Of a stretch of 44,320 nt of DNA, positions 6,321 through 13,019 are shown piece after piece; positions within the stretch are counted from its first letter, which is position 1; every line of letters starts with the position of its first letter. The stretch comes from JAMQKA01 sp043951865 (GTDB taxonomy: Bacteria > Bacteroidota > Rhodothermia > Balneolales > Balneolaceae). A program made the position numbers and the translations under genes. Below the pieces are notes generated by a model. The model searched no databases. It saw only the letters and a list, made by a program, of their open reading frames with translations, and was not told the origin of the DNA. Location of the stretch: assembly GCF_043951865.1 (NCBI RefSeq), contig NZ_JBINJF010000032.1, positions 1 through 44,320 of the forward strand, written 5' to 3'.

Positions 6321-7340
6321 ATGCTTAATGTCGTCGTCATATTTCTCGAAGGCGGAACACCTTCAACAGCAGTCACTCCGGTAGAAATACTGAGCAGTGC
6401 GGGTTATCTGTATGAAACCTTACAGGGCAAAGAGGGAGAGCGAAAGTTTAATGTTCGAACGGCTTCTTTAAGTGGAGAACCCGTCCAAACACTGTCAACC
6501 CTGCAACTGGATCCCGATTATTCTATAGACGAAATCGAAACCGCCGACTTGATGGTTGTGGCCGCAGGTGGTGGCGATCTTGATATTGAATGCGAGCGGA
6601 ATGCTAAACTTACTCCTCTACTCCATAAGGCTTACGAAAACGGTACAGCAATAGCCGGGATTTGTTCGGGTGTAGTACAGCTTGCCGAAGCTGGACTCTT
6701 GGATGAACGACCGGCTACCACACACTGGGCACTGGTTGATGATTGCAGGAAGCGCTATCCGAAGGTAGATTGGCAACCTGAACGCTATGTAACAGAATCA
6801 GATCGTGTTTTTTGTAGCGGTGGAGTTTACAGTGGGGTGGATTTATGTCTGTATATCATAGAGAAATATTGCGGCCATCAGGTTGCGATGCAGACGGCAA
6901 AAGCTCTACTCGTACGAACTCCCCGTGTTTGGCAAGCCGGTTATACCGCTGAATCCCCACAGATTAATCATGAAGATGAAGAAATTCGCAACCTGCAGGA
7001 ATGGTTGTTCAAGAACTACTCCAAGAATATAAAGGTAGCCGATTTAGCTGATCGGGCCTGTATGAGTCAACGCAATTTTATGCGTCGCTTTAAATCGGCA
7101 ACGGGTGAAACCCCTATTAACTATGTACAGCGATTACGAATAAATGCAGCTAGACATTTGCTTGAAAATGACCTAAAAACAGTCCGGGAGGTATGTCGAA
7201 AAGTTGGTTATGAAGATTTGAATTTCTTTCGCAAACTTTTTAAGCGTTATACAGGTTTGACCCCTACAACTTATCGGGACCGATTTTCTGTCAATTCGCC
7301 TGAAGGTGTTACTTATGGTAAGCGAACACATCATCATTGA
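6321..7340 (+). CDS. C8 GlxA-like transcriptional regulator (DJ-1/PfpI domain plus AraC HTH)
   Basis: This 339-residue protein has two domains. Residues 1-190 form a DJ-1/PfpI (class I glutamine amidotransferase-like) domain with the nucleophile-elbow motif GICSGVVQLAEAG and THWALVDDC. Residues 225-325 form an AraC-type double helix-turn-helix domain with ADLADRACMSQRNFMRRFK and VREVCRKVGYEDLNFFRKLFKRYTGLTP. This is the GlxA (FtrA) architecture. GlxA-type regulators sense small metabolites and activate adjacent genes; the ligand is unknown here. It is divergent from a DUF4242 gene, its most likely target. It is the largest gene in the array and has no TA partner. Confidence 0.93.
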   Translation: MLNVVVIFLEGGTPSTAVTPVEILSSAGYLYETLQGKEGERKFNVRTASLSGEPVQTLSTLQLDPDYSIDEIETADLMVVAAGGGDLDIECERNAKLTPLLHKAYENGTAIAGICSGVVQLAEAGLLDERPATTHWALVDDCRKRYPKVDWQPERYVTESDRVFCSGGVYSGVDLCLYIIEKYCGHQVAMQTAKALLVRTPRVWQAGYTAESPQINHEDEEIRNLQEWLFKNYSKNIKVADLADRACMSQRNFMRRFKSATGETPINYVQRLRINAARHLLENDLKTVREVCRKVGYEDLNFFRKLFKRYTGLTPTTYRDRFSVNSPEGVTYGKRTHHH

Positions 7341-7379
7341 GCACATATTTATTTCAAAATTCAAACAGTAAAAATTGCA

Positions 7380-7507
7380 GTATAACCCGCGCATTAAGCG
7401 GACGTGCCTCGCCCTCACTTGCCACGCTCCCGTTAATTGGTTAACCTTTCATTTTGTTGCAATTTCAACACTCCGTTGCCTACACCTTAAGCGCAATGTC
7501 GTTATAG
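7380..7507 (+). repeat. attC8 (spacer type C)
   Basis: R'' GTATAAC at 7380-7386, R' GTTATAG at 7501-7507. The left arm is ccgcgcattaagcgg, the spacer has ttaacctttcattttg, and the right arm is accttaagcgcaatgtc. Confidence 0.92.
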
Positions 7508-7596
7508 TGCTCTCTTTTAGTAGCCTTAATTTTCTTATCTCTTTCCCAATCACTTTCTTATATTATTATTGAAATAACTAATTAACTCTTGTTAGC

Positions 7597-7878
7597 ATGG
7601 CAAATTTAGAAGAGATTAAAAAGAAAGTCCGACCCATATTGGAAAAATATGGCATACAAAAAGCTGGGGTTTTTGGATCTACAGCTCGTGGTGAAACAGA
7701 GACAAACGATGTAGATTTACTGGTAAAAATTGATCAAAAAATCAGCCTGTTGGATTTCATTGGTATTCAACAAGAGTTAGAAGACGAGCTTGATATGAAA
7801 GTAGATCTCGTTGAGTATGATTCCCTAAAGCCTGCCCTAAAAGAAGATATTCTTAAAGAAGAAGTTCCGGTTATATGA
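7597..7878 (+). CDS. C9 antitoxin, MNT-type nucleotidyltransferase (MntA-like)
   Basis: This 93-residue minimal nucleotidyltransferase contains AGVFGSTARGETETNDVDLLVKI at about residues 24-46, with the GS motif and the DxD metal-binding pair (DVD). The rest, LDFIGIQQELEDELDMKVDLV, is typical of the MNT partner of HEPN toxins. It overlaps the HepT gene by 4 bases. The GSTARGE form is closer to the common family pattern than the C3 protein, so C3 and C9 are not recent duplicates. Confidence 0.94.
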   Translation: MANLEEIKKKVRPILEKYGIQKAGVFGSTARGETETNDVDLLVKIDQKISLLDFIGIQQELEDELDMKVDLVEYDSLKPALKEDILKEEVPVI

Positions 7879-8219
7879 GCAAACGCAAACCGGATGTTTA
7901 CCTTCAAGATATTTTAGAGAGCATACAGCAAATTGAAGAATATCTGGATGGTGTCAATGAAAATGAATTTTATCAAAACTCTGAGAAACAAGACGCTGTT
8001 CTACGACGATTAGAAATAATTGGAGAAGCCGTAAAACATATTTCTGATGACATTCGTGATGAATATTATGAGGTTCCCTGGCGAAAAATTGCCGGAATGA
8101 GAGACATCATCATTCACGAATATTTTGGAGTTACGTTGAGCATGATTTGGGTCGTCACTCAACGAGATCTTCCTGATCTGAAATCAAAGATTAAAGATAT
8201 CATCAATAATCAAAGTTAG
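7875..8219 (+). CDS. C9 toxin, HepT-like (DUF86) HEPN RNase
   Basis: This 114-residue DUF86/HEPN protein carries RX4HXY as RDIIIHEY at about residues 76-83, after LRRLEIIGEAVKHISDD. The following FGVTLSMIWVVTQRDLPDL is the common end of HepT proteins. It is a probable RNase toxin held inactive by the MNT partner immediately upstream, with overlapping stop and start. It ends 8 bases before the R'' box of attC9. Confidence 0.94.
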   Translation: MSKRKPDVYLQDILESIQQIEEYLDGVNENEFYQNSEKQDAVLRRLEIIGEAVKHISDDIRDEYYEVPWRKIAGMRDIIIHEYFGVTLSMIWVVTQRDLPDLKSKIKDIINNQS

Positions 8220-8226
8220 GAGCGCA

Positions 8227-8355
8227 CTATAACAACCGCATTAACGGCGACAGGCCTAGCCATGCCTTGCTCGTTTTAAGTTTTATGGCTAACCTTTCAT
8301 TTGTAACCAAATTCAATATGTTGGTGCCTGCCGGTTATGCGTAAGGGCGTTAGGT
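8227..8355 (+). repeat. attC9 (spacer type C)
   Basis: R'' CTATAAC at 8227-8233, R' GTTAGGT at 8349-8355. The left arm is aaccgcattaacggcg, the spacer has gctaacctttcatttg, and the right arm is gccggttatgcgtaagggc. Confidence 0.9.
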
Positions 8356-8406
8356 ACATTTCCGAAAATTGCTTCCTTTTGGAAAAAGTACTACTTTAGT
8401 ATCACT

Positions 8407-8664
8407 ATGAAAACAGAACTTGTTACCACTTTAAAACGCCAGGCTACTAAACTCCTTGCCGAACTCCGGGAAGAAAAAGAACCAGTGCTAATAACTGAGC
8501 ATGGAAAGCCATCTGCTTATCTCATTGATGTTGAGCAATTTGAGCAACTCCAAAAGAAACTGAAATTGCTTGAAGGCTTAGCACGAGGAGAAAAGGCGAT
8601 TTTAGAAGATCGCGTTGTTTCGCATGAAGATGCTAAAAAACGCATGCAACGATGGCTCAAATAG
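8407..8664 (+). CDS. C10 antitoxin, Phd/YefM family
   Basis: This 85-residue protein has the Phd/YefM core: TLKRQATKLLAELREEKEPVLITEHGKPSAYLIDVEQFEQL at about residues 9-49, then a charged helical tail ending DAKKRMQRWLK. It overlaps the toxin by 13 bases. A short leader (8356-8406) holds AGTACTACTTTAGTA, a candidate promoter or operator close to the ATG. The C-terminal SHEDAKKR tail is shared in type with the C5 antitoxin (SHEEAKEK), so similar toxins are bound. Confidence 0.93.
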   Translation: MKTELVTTLKRQATKLLAELREEKEPVLITEHGKPSAYLIDVEQFEQLQKKLKLLEGLARGEKAILEDRVVSHEDAKKRMQRWLK

Positions 8665-8954
8665 TTTGGACTGAGCCTGCCCTTCAAGATTTAGATCAAA
8701 TTGCAGATTATATTTCACTCGATAATCCGGATGCTGCTAAGAAACTAGTTCGTCAATGCTTTCAGCGAGTTGAAAATCTCAGCCAGCATCCTAAAATGGG
8801 AAAAGCTGTTCCTGAATTAGACCAGTCTGTTTATCGACAGTTGGTTTTTTCTCCCTGTCGCATTTTCTACCGCATTGACAATAATACAATTTATATTATT
8901 CATGTGATGCGAACTGAACAGTTGCTTCATCTGGATATTCTTAAATCACAGTAA
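8652..8954 (+). CDS. C10 toxin, RelE/ParE family
   Basis: This 100-residue RelE/ParE-type toxin begins MAQIVWTEPALQDLDQIADYISLDN. It then has the LSQHPKMGKAVPELDQSVYRQL segment and the strands FSPCRIFYRIDNNTIYIIHVMRTEQLL. The CRIFYRI and HVMR strands hold the Arg residues that in RelE-like toxins contact RNA. It is translated from inside the antitoxin gene. The mode of action (mRNA cleavage or gyrase poisoning) cannot be told from sequence. Confidence 0.93.
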   Translation: MAQIVWTEPALQDLDQIADYISLDNPDAAKKLVRQCFQRVENLSQHPKMGKAVPELDQSVYRQLVFSPCRIFYRIDNNTIYIIHVMRTEQLLHLDILKSQ

Positions 8955-8959
8955 AATGT

Positions 8960-9088
8960 ACCTAACCAGCGCATTAAGGGTGACAGGCCTCGCCCTAACT
9001 TGCCAGTCTTTCGTTTTATAGTTACCCTTTCTTTTACAGACAATGTCAACATCTTGGCACCTGCACCTTAAGCGCAATGTCGTTAGCA
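8960..9088 (+). repeat. attC10 (spacer type C)
   Basis: R'' ACCTAAC at 8960-8966, R' GTTAGCA at 9082-9088. The left arm is cagcgcattaagggtg, the spacer has gttaccctttcttttac, and the right arm is accttaagcgcaatgtc. Confidence 0.9.
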
Positions 9089-9095
9089 CCACAAG

Positions 9096-9332
9096 TTACA
9101 GTTTGTCCCTTTCATCAGGCTCTTCGTCTGGAACTTTTGATAACACGTGCTCAAATTTTTCTCGTGAACCTAATTCCCCTCTTTCTTTTAAGTATTCCAC
9201 CGTCATTAAAGCAGACAGTTTTTCCGAAACAGCAGAATTAATTAGCTGATTCATAGATATGCCTTCTTTTTTGGCCAGCTCACGTATTTTCTCGTGCATC
9301 GAGTCAGGCAGTCGTACGCTTAACGTGCTCAT
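9096..9332 (-). CDS. C11 antitoxin, ribbon-helix-helix
   Basis: This 78-residue protein opens with a ribbon-helix-helix: STLSVRLPDSMHEKIRELAKKEGISMNQLINSAVSEKLSAL. The C-terminal part (EYLKERGELGSREKFEHVLSKVP) should bind the toxin. It is encoded downstream of its PIN toxin, with a 4-base overlap, the reverse of the usual antitoxin-first order. Both genes run against the attC direction. The last codons lie only 7 bases from the R' box of attC10, so the gene fills the left end of its cassette. Confidence 0.9.
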   Translation of the reverse strand: MSTLSVRLPDSMHEKIRELAKKEGISMNQLINSAVSEKLSALMTVEYLKERGELGSREKFEHVLSKVPDEEPDERDKL

Positions 9333-9745
9333 AATTCATCGATTTTAATTAAAAATTGCTTAGGTGTTATTGCTTCCAGGCCAAATTGCTCAATACCTTT
9401 AAAGTCATCTAGGTGGTAGGTAATGATATATTCACAACCAGCTTCGACAGCCAATTCCAAGATCATGTCATCTTTGGGATCTTTCAAAAAAGGTTGCCAA
9501 AGAAAAAAGATATCCCGCTTATCAGCTACTTTGCACAGGTAGTTTAACAAATCATCAATATCTGTGTCGATCAGATGTTCAAACTTTTTCCTTTTGCTTA
9601 CTGCTTCATACTCAATCAGCAATGGTACGGAAAGACTGATATCAAACTTTCCGGTTCCTATTAAACTGATAAGTTTAAATGAGGCTCCTCGGTTCGAGCG
9701 AAGAGCCGAAATTAGTACATTGGTGTCAATAACAACGCTAATCAT
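9329..9745 (-). CDS. C11 toxin, PIN family (COG1569 type)
   Basis: This 138-residue PIN protein is of the 'putative toxin component, PIN family' group. It has VVIDTNVLISALRSNRGAS near the start, PLLIEYEAVSKR with Glu near residue 47, FLKDPKDDMILELAVEAG with the Asp pair near 90, and YIITYHLDDF. This group differs from VapC proper by the extended DPKDD motif. It is the first gene of its operon, upstream of the antitoxin. A palindrome GGTATT-N6-AATACC at 9751-9768 lies directly before the start and is a candidate operator. Confidence 0.92.
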   Translation of the reverse strand: MISVVIDTNVLISALRSNRGASFKLISLIGTGKFDISLSVPLLIEYEAVSKRKKFEHLIDTDIDDLLNYLCKVADKRDIFFLWQPFLKDPKDDMILELAVEAGCEYIITYHLDDFKGIEQFGLEAITPKQFLIKIDEL

Positions 9746-9750
9746 TATTT

Positions 9751-9768
9751 GGTATTATATACAATACC
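9751..9768 (-). promoter_or_regulatory. Palindromic operator candidate for the C11 PIN-RHH operon
   Basis: GGTATT and AATACC are exact inverted repeats six bases apart, and the spacer includes a TATA-like stretch. It sits 5 bases upstream of the toxin start on the minus strand. Autorepression by the RHH antitoxin is an inference. Confidence 0.5.
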
Positions 9769-9789
9769 AAAACAATATCAAAAGTTTAT

Positions 9790-9916
9790 GGCTAACCCGC
9801 ATATTAAGCAGACGCACCTCGCCCTCTATTGCCACTTTCTGGCTTTTTAGTTTCTCGTTCATTATTTATCAAGTTAACAGTTATTCGTGTGCACCTTATG
9901 CGCAATGTCGTTAGGC
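9790..9916 (+). repeat. attC11 (spacer type A)
   Basis: R'' GGCTAAC at 9790-9796, R' GTTAGGC at 9910-9916, the best fit to RYYYAAC/GTTRRRY in the array. The left arm is ccgcatattaagcag, the spacer has tggctttttag, and the right arm is accttatgcgcaatgtc. Confidence 0.92.
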
Positions 9917-9954
9917 ACCTTCATTTTTCTTGCAATAATCCCCCGCCCTTTTTA

Positions 9955-9981
9955 GTTTCATATAGAAACCATAACGAAACT
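9955..9981 (+). promoter_or_regulatory. Operator candidate upstream of the C12 TA operon
   Basis: GTTTC-N5-GAAAC (9955-9969) is followed by a second GAAAC (9976-9980), 8 bases before the antitoxin ATG. Half-sites so placed are usual for FitA/Arc-type autoregulation. The C7 leader has a weaker version (AGTTTTACTTTGAAAC). Confidence 0.4.
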
Positions 9982-9988
9982 AAGTCTT

Positions 9989-10228
9989 ATGCCTAGTATC
10001 ACAGTAAAAAACATTCCAGAAGAAATTTACGATCGAGTCCGTGAGCAGGCCAACGCTCATCATCGTAGCATCAACAGTGAAATTATTGCCTGTTTAGAAC
10101 AGACCGTCAAACCTCAACAGGTTTCTACTGACGATATCCTGCAAGAAGCACGCCGCTTGCGTAAAAAAGCAAAAGGCAGCCTGTCTTCTGAAGAAATTGA
10201 ATCTGCCATTAATCAGGGTCGTCCATGA
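9989..10228 (+). CDS. C12 antitoxin, FitA-like ribbon-helix-helix
   Basis: This 79-residue homologue of the C7 antitoxin begins PSITVKNIPEEIYDRVREQA, then shares HHRSINSEIIACLEQTV. The tail AKGSLSSEEIESAINQGRP is almost identical in pattern to C7. It overlaps the PIN toxin by 4 bases. The two antitoxins differ most in the middle (residues 40-60). Whether each can neutralise the other's toxin is not decided by sequence, but the near-identical tails make cross-talk plausible. Confidence 0.93.
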   Translation: MPSITVKNIPEEIYDRVREQANAHHRSINSEIIACLEQTVKPQQVSTDDILQEARRLRKKAKGSLSSEEIESAINQGRP

Positions 10229-10629
10229 TCGTTGTTGATACGAATATTCTCGCTCATTTTTGGCTTCCATCAGATGCAACAGAACTTTGTGACGAACTCT
10301 ATCAAAAAGATCCACAATGGGTGGCCCCTATTCTTTGGCGAAGTGAATTCCGAAATATCGTAACACTATATTTAAGAAAAGAGCTGATTGATTTAGCTGA
10401 AGCTTTGTTGATTATAGAGAAGGCTGAACTTCAAATGAAAGACCAACAATTTCAGGTGAACTCAGTACAAGTTCTGCATCATGTCAGCCAATCGACTTGC
10501 TCCTCCTACGATTGTGAATTCGTAAGCCTAGCCAAGGATCTCGATCTTGAATTAATTACTATGGATAAAAAGCTTCTGCGGGAGTTTCCAAAATTAGCCA
10601 AACATCCAGGGAAAGTAATCGAATCGTAA
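10225..10629 (+). CDS. C12 toxin, PIN-domain FitB/VapC-like
   Basis: This 134-residue PIN toxin is paralogous to the C7 toxin. Shared motifs are MIVVDTN, WVAPILWRSEFRNI, the FQVNSVQVL segment, STCSSYDCEFVSLAKDL and LITMDKKLLREFP. Catalytic acids fall at about residues 5, 41, 97 and 115. It is probably an RNase, coupled to its FitA-like antitoxin. The C-terminal end is followed after 13 bases by the R'' box of attC12. Confidence 0.94.
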   Translation: MIVVDTNILAHFWLPSDATELCDELYQKDPQWVAPILWRSEFRNIVTLYLRKELIDLAEALLIIEKAELQMKDQQFQVNSVQVLHHVSQSTCSSYDCEFVSLAKDLDLELITMDKKLLREFPKLAKHPGKVIES

Positions 10630-10642
10630 ATTTTGGTCAGGC

Positions 10643-10772
10643 ACCTAACCCGCGCATTAAGTGGGACGTGCCTCGCCGTTAGTTGCCGGTTTCGATTTGG
10701 TCAGTTTCCGTAGTACATTTTCATCAAATTCAGCGCTACTTTGCACGCCGCTTATGCGCAATGTCGTTAGGC
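10643..10772 (+). repeat. attC12 (spacer type B)
   Basis: R'' ACCTAAC at 10643-10649, R' GTTAGGC at 10766-10772. The left arm is ccgcgcattaagtggg, the spacer has tttccgtagtacatttt, and the right arm is cttatgcgcaatgtc. Confidence 0.92.
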
Positions 10773-10856
10773 AACAGCCGAGGTCCTTAGTTCGTTATGA
10801 TAATTGCTATAGGTTAAGTAGATTATATGCAGCTATAATTAAGTTTCTTATATAGG

Positions 10857-11036
10857 ATGATTACCAAAGAAAAAGTTAAAAAAGAAATTGATCGACTTTC
10901 TGAAGTCGAATTAGAAAAGGTATATCTTTATTTGTCTTCTCTTAGCAAAGATAAAAAGCCTAAACCTACCATTCGGTCTTTAAAGCTCAACGGAAAATTA
11001 GATACCAAAAATATCCGTTCTATCGCATATGAGTAA
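10857..11036 (+). CDS. C13 antitoxin, small VapB-like protein (59 aa)
   Basis: ATG 10857 opens a 59-codon frame ending at TAA 11034-11036, overlapping the PIN toxin start (11029) by 8 bases. The protein starts MITKEKVKKEIDRLSEVELEKVYLYLSSL, an amphipathic helical segment like the dimerising part of short antitoxins. It ends LKLNGKLDTKNIRSIAYE, resembling the C-terminal toxin-binding peptide of VapB/DUF2281-like proteins (the pattern LKLxGKLDxxxIRxxAYE recurs in small PIN-associated antitoxins). It is easy to miss because of its size. The position directly before the toxin and the overlap support it being real. Confidence 0.85.
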   Translation: MITKEKVKKEIDRLSEVELEKVYLYLSSLSKDKKPKPTIRSLKLNGKLDTKNIRSIAYE

Positions 11037-11442
11037 AGTACTCATTGATACGAATATTCTGGTTTACGGCATTGACCAAGATTCAAGATTCTTTCATCAG
11101 GCCAGAAATATTCTCGACGGCTCTGACCATCAGCTTGTAACCACTTCTAAAAATCTTCTTGAATTTTTAGCCGTCGTCACCCGCAGTTCAGGATATGACC
11201 TGAAAACAGAATTAGCGCTGGAAATCCATGACGATATTATTAGAGGTATTGATGTGTTGTATCCGAGTCAAGATTCTTTGGCAATATTTCTGGAATTAAT
11301 GAACCGCTACCAGCCAAGCGGATTAAAAGTTCATGATTTTGAAATTATAAGTATCGGATTGGCTGCAGGCATACATCAAGTGGCAACATTCAATGAAAAG
11401 GATTTTAAAAACGTACAAGAAATCTCGTTGCTAGAAATATAG
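11029..11442 (+). CDS. C13 toxin, PIN-domain VapC-like
   Basis: This 137-residue PIN-domain protein has VLIDTNILVYGID with Asp near residue 7, TSKNLLEFLAVV with Glu near 45, GLKVHDFEIISIGLAAG with Asp near 104, and VATFNEKDF near the end. The pattern is the 'type II toxin-antitoxin VapC' form with HDA/HDF at the third acid. It is probably an RNase. It is paired with the 59-residue protein that overlaps its start. It ends 14 bases before the R'' box of attC13. Confidence 0.93.
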   Translation: MSKVLIDTNILVYGIDQDSRFFHQARNILDGSDHQLVTTSKNLLEFLAVVTRSSGYDLKTELALEIHDDIIRGIDVLYPSQDSLAIFLELMNRYQPSGLKVHDFEIISIGLAAGIHQVATFNEKDFKNVQEISLLEI

Positions 11443-11456
11443 GTGATCGGGCTGTT

Positions 11457-11583
11457 CCCTAACAAGCGCTTCAAGGAGACGCGCCTCGCCATCAGGTGCC
11501 CACTTTTGGCTTTTTAGCTTTCCGTTCATTATTTAACAACTCAACATTGTTTCGTGCGCCCCTTATGCGTAAGGTCGTTATAC
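11457..11583 (+). repeat. attC13 (spacer type A)
   Basis: R'' CCCTAAC at 11457-11463, R' GTTATAC at 11577-11583. The left arm is aagcgcttcaaggag, the spacer has tggctttttagctttccg, and the right arm is cccttatgcgtaaggtc. Confidence 0.9.
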
Positions 11584-11654
11584 CGCTTTAAGACTGTCCT
11601 TCGAATAGTTACTCACTTTCCCAGAAGTGTAATAACTATAAATCAGAGGTTATA

Positions 11655-12080
11655 ATGAGGAATTCAATGATTTTAGTTTTTGCTTCGATTGCACTAATTG
11701 GTTGCAATGTGTTAGGAATAGGAGGAAGTGAGTTTGAAGGTTTGTCCATAACCACGGAAAAACAACAATACAGCCCAAACGAGCCAAAGGTGATCACTTT
11801 CAACAACACTAGCAAGCAAACGGTGTACTTAGAAAATTGCTCTTGGGTTTTAGAAAAAAATAGTGAAGGAGAATGGGAAGTAGTAAATGGTGTAGGTTGT
11901 GATCCCATTGCAGGAAGTGTTGACATACCAATCAAGAATAATGATACGTACCGTGACACAATACGCTTTTCCATTAACTCAGGATCAGGAGAGTACAGAT
12001 ATAGGTATTCTGTATTAAATTCTGATAAGAAAAAAATTCCAGACAAGTTTGCTACCACCAATGTATTCTTGGTTGAATAA
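11655..12080 (+). CDS. C14 hypothetical lipoprotein
   Basis: This 141-residue protein has a lipoprotein signal peptide: ILVFASIALIGC with lipobox LIGC and the Cys at residue 17. The mature part is rich in beta-strand pattern (LSITTEKQQYSPNEPKVITF, then NTSKQTVYLENCSWVLEKN and YRYSVLNSDKKKIP), as in an Ig-like fold with two more Cys residues (ENCSW, VGCDP). I do not recognise the family. It is a single-gene cassette, one of the few without a TA pair. Such folds often sit in periplasmic or outer-membrane proteins; no function is claimed. The ATG at 11655 is preceded by an AGAGGT stretch, a possible ribosome site. Confidence 0.8.
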   Translation: MRNSMILVFASIALIGCNVLGIGGSEFEGLSITTEKQQYSPNEPKVITFNNTSKQTVYLENCSWVLEKNSEGEWEVVNGVGCDPIAGSVDIPIKNNDTYRDTIRFSINSGSGEYRYRYSVLNSDKKKIPDKFATTNVFLVE

Positions 12081-12090
12081 TGAGCCGGCG

Positions 12091-12217
12091 GCATAATCCG
12101 CGCATTAAGCGGACAGGCCTCCCCAATTCTTTGCCCCTCTTGGTTTTGAGTCTCGTCTTTCGTTAGTTGCTAAGTCAATATTCATACGCATGCAGCTTAA
12201 ACGCAATGTCGTTAGGT
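12091..12217 (+). repeat. attC14 (R'' box ends AAT)
   Basis: The R'' box reads GCATAAT (12091-12097), with T in place of the final C; R' GTTAGGT is at 12211-12217. The left arm is ccgcgcattaagcgg, and the right arm is gcagcttaaacgcaatgtc. Confidence 0.87.
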
Positions 12218-12517
12218 GTACCAACTATAAATTTGAAAATTGTGACAACTTATAAAGAAAACCAACAGTATTATCAGCTCAAGATACATGGGAGTTCTTC
12301 CGATGTAGAAATTTGGATCGGAGATAATAAAGGACATCCTGTCCAAAAAGCAATAGGAATGTTAAACACTAGCTTACTTGCAGGAAAATATACAGTTGAG
12401 TTCGGTCTAGGGACACAGTGTTATCCAATAAATTTGAGTCAAAACTTACAGCTTACTCAAAGTGAAATTGAGGCTGGCCCAACTTGTGAACGACCAAAAA
12501 TAAACATTGATAAATAG
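12206..12517 (+). CDS. C15 hypothetical protein, start codon inside the attC14 right arm
   Basis: An open frame of about 103 codons ends at TAG 12515-12517 and fills the whole cassette. The only ATG in frame is at 12206, inside the attC right arm (caATGtcGTTAG), so translation would cross the recombination point and begin MSLGVPTINLK. In-frame alternatives are TTG at 12167 (deeper in attC14) and TTG 12233 inside the cassette. The sequence (YYQLKIHGSSSDVEIWIGDN, LLAGKYTVEFGLGTQCYPI) looks like part of a beta-rich secreted protein but lacks a signal peptide. It may be a truncated gene captured without its 5' end. I do not recognise the family. Confidence 0.5.
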   Translation: MSLGVPTINLKIVTTYKENQQYYQLKIHGSSSDVEIWIGDNKGHPVQKAIGMLNTSLLAGKYTVEFGLGTQCYPINLSQNLQLTQSEIEAGPTCERPKINIDK

Positions 12518-12559
12518 GTCACAAATGGTTGCCAAATATTTGCCTCCAAAAAGTATGTA

Positions 12560-12677
12560 AACTAACCCGCGCATTAAGCGGACACGCCTTGCCAACTTTC
12601 TGGCTTTTTAACTCATCGTTCGTTATTTAAAAAATCCAACATCATTCGTGTGCAGCTTATACGCAATGTCGTTAGGT
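12560..12677 (+). repeat. attC15 (short, spacer type A)
   Basis: R'' AACTAAC at 12560-12566, R' GTTAGGT at 12671-12677, 118 bp. It lacks about 10 bases between the left arm and the tggctttttaac spacer compared with relatives. The right arm is gcagcttatacgcaatgtc. Confidence 0.88.
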
Positions 12678-12761
12678 TGCACACTAAAATCTTTTCCCAA
12701 TCGTTGCCTAGTACTTATATTGTAATTACATTATTAGTGCAATTTATTAAACCTTAGTACT

Positions 12762-13019
12762 ATGAAAACAAAGCTTATTCGCATAGGAAATTCTCAGGGA
12801 GTTCGTATTCCAAAGCCCGTTATCGAGGAAATTGGGCTTTCTGAAGAGATAGAAATGATTCTTAAAGACAATCAAATCATCTTGCGTTCTGCCGAGCAAA
12901 CCCGTAAGGGCTGGGATAATGCCTTTAAAAAAATGGCCAAAGAAGACGACGATCAGTTGATTGATAAAGAAGAAGTTGAGCTGCCAAGTAAATGGGACGA
13001 AACTGAGTGGACATGGTAG
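12762..13019 (+). CDS. C16 antitoxin, MazE/AbrB family
   Basis: This 85-residue protein starts with a SpoVT/AbrB swapped-hairpin domain: KTKLIRIGNSQGVRIPKPVIEEIGL, then EIEMILKDNQIILRS. The acidic C-terminal tail, ending SKWDETEWTW, is the MazF-binding segment. The stop overlaps the MazF-like gene. It follows a 76-base leader after attC15 that should contain the promoter. The pair forms a standard MazEF module; a second AbrB-type antitoxin in C18 is paired with a different toxin. Confidence 0.93.
   Translation: MKTKLIRIGNSQGVRIPKPVIEEIGLSEEIEMILKDNQIILRSAEQTRKGWDNAFKKMAKEDDDQLIDKEEVELPSKWDETEWTW

Noticed and set aside
7375..7572. Open frames lying in attC sites (also 9043-9249 and 10661-10855)
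   Set aside because: They run through attC arms and spacers and have no family features or ribosome site; only the C15 frame is kept, because it fills its cassette.
11636..12094. 152-codon frame opposite the C14 lipoprotein
   Set aside because: It is a shadow; the plus-strand frame has a clear lipoprotein signal peptide.
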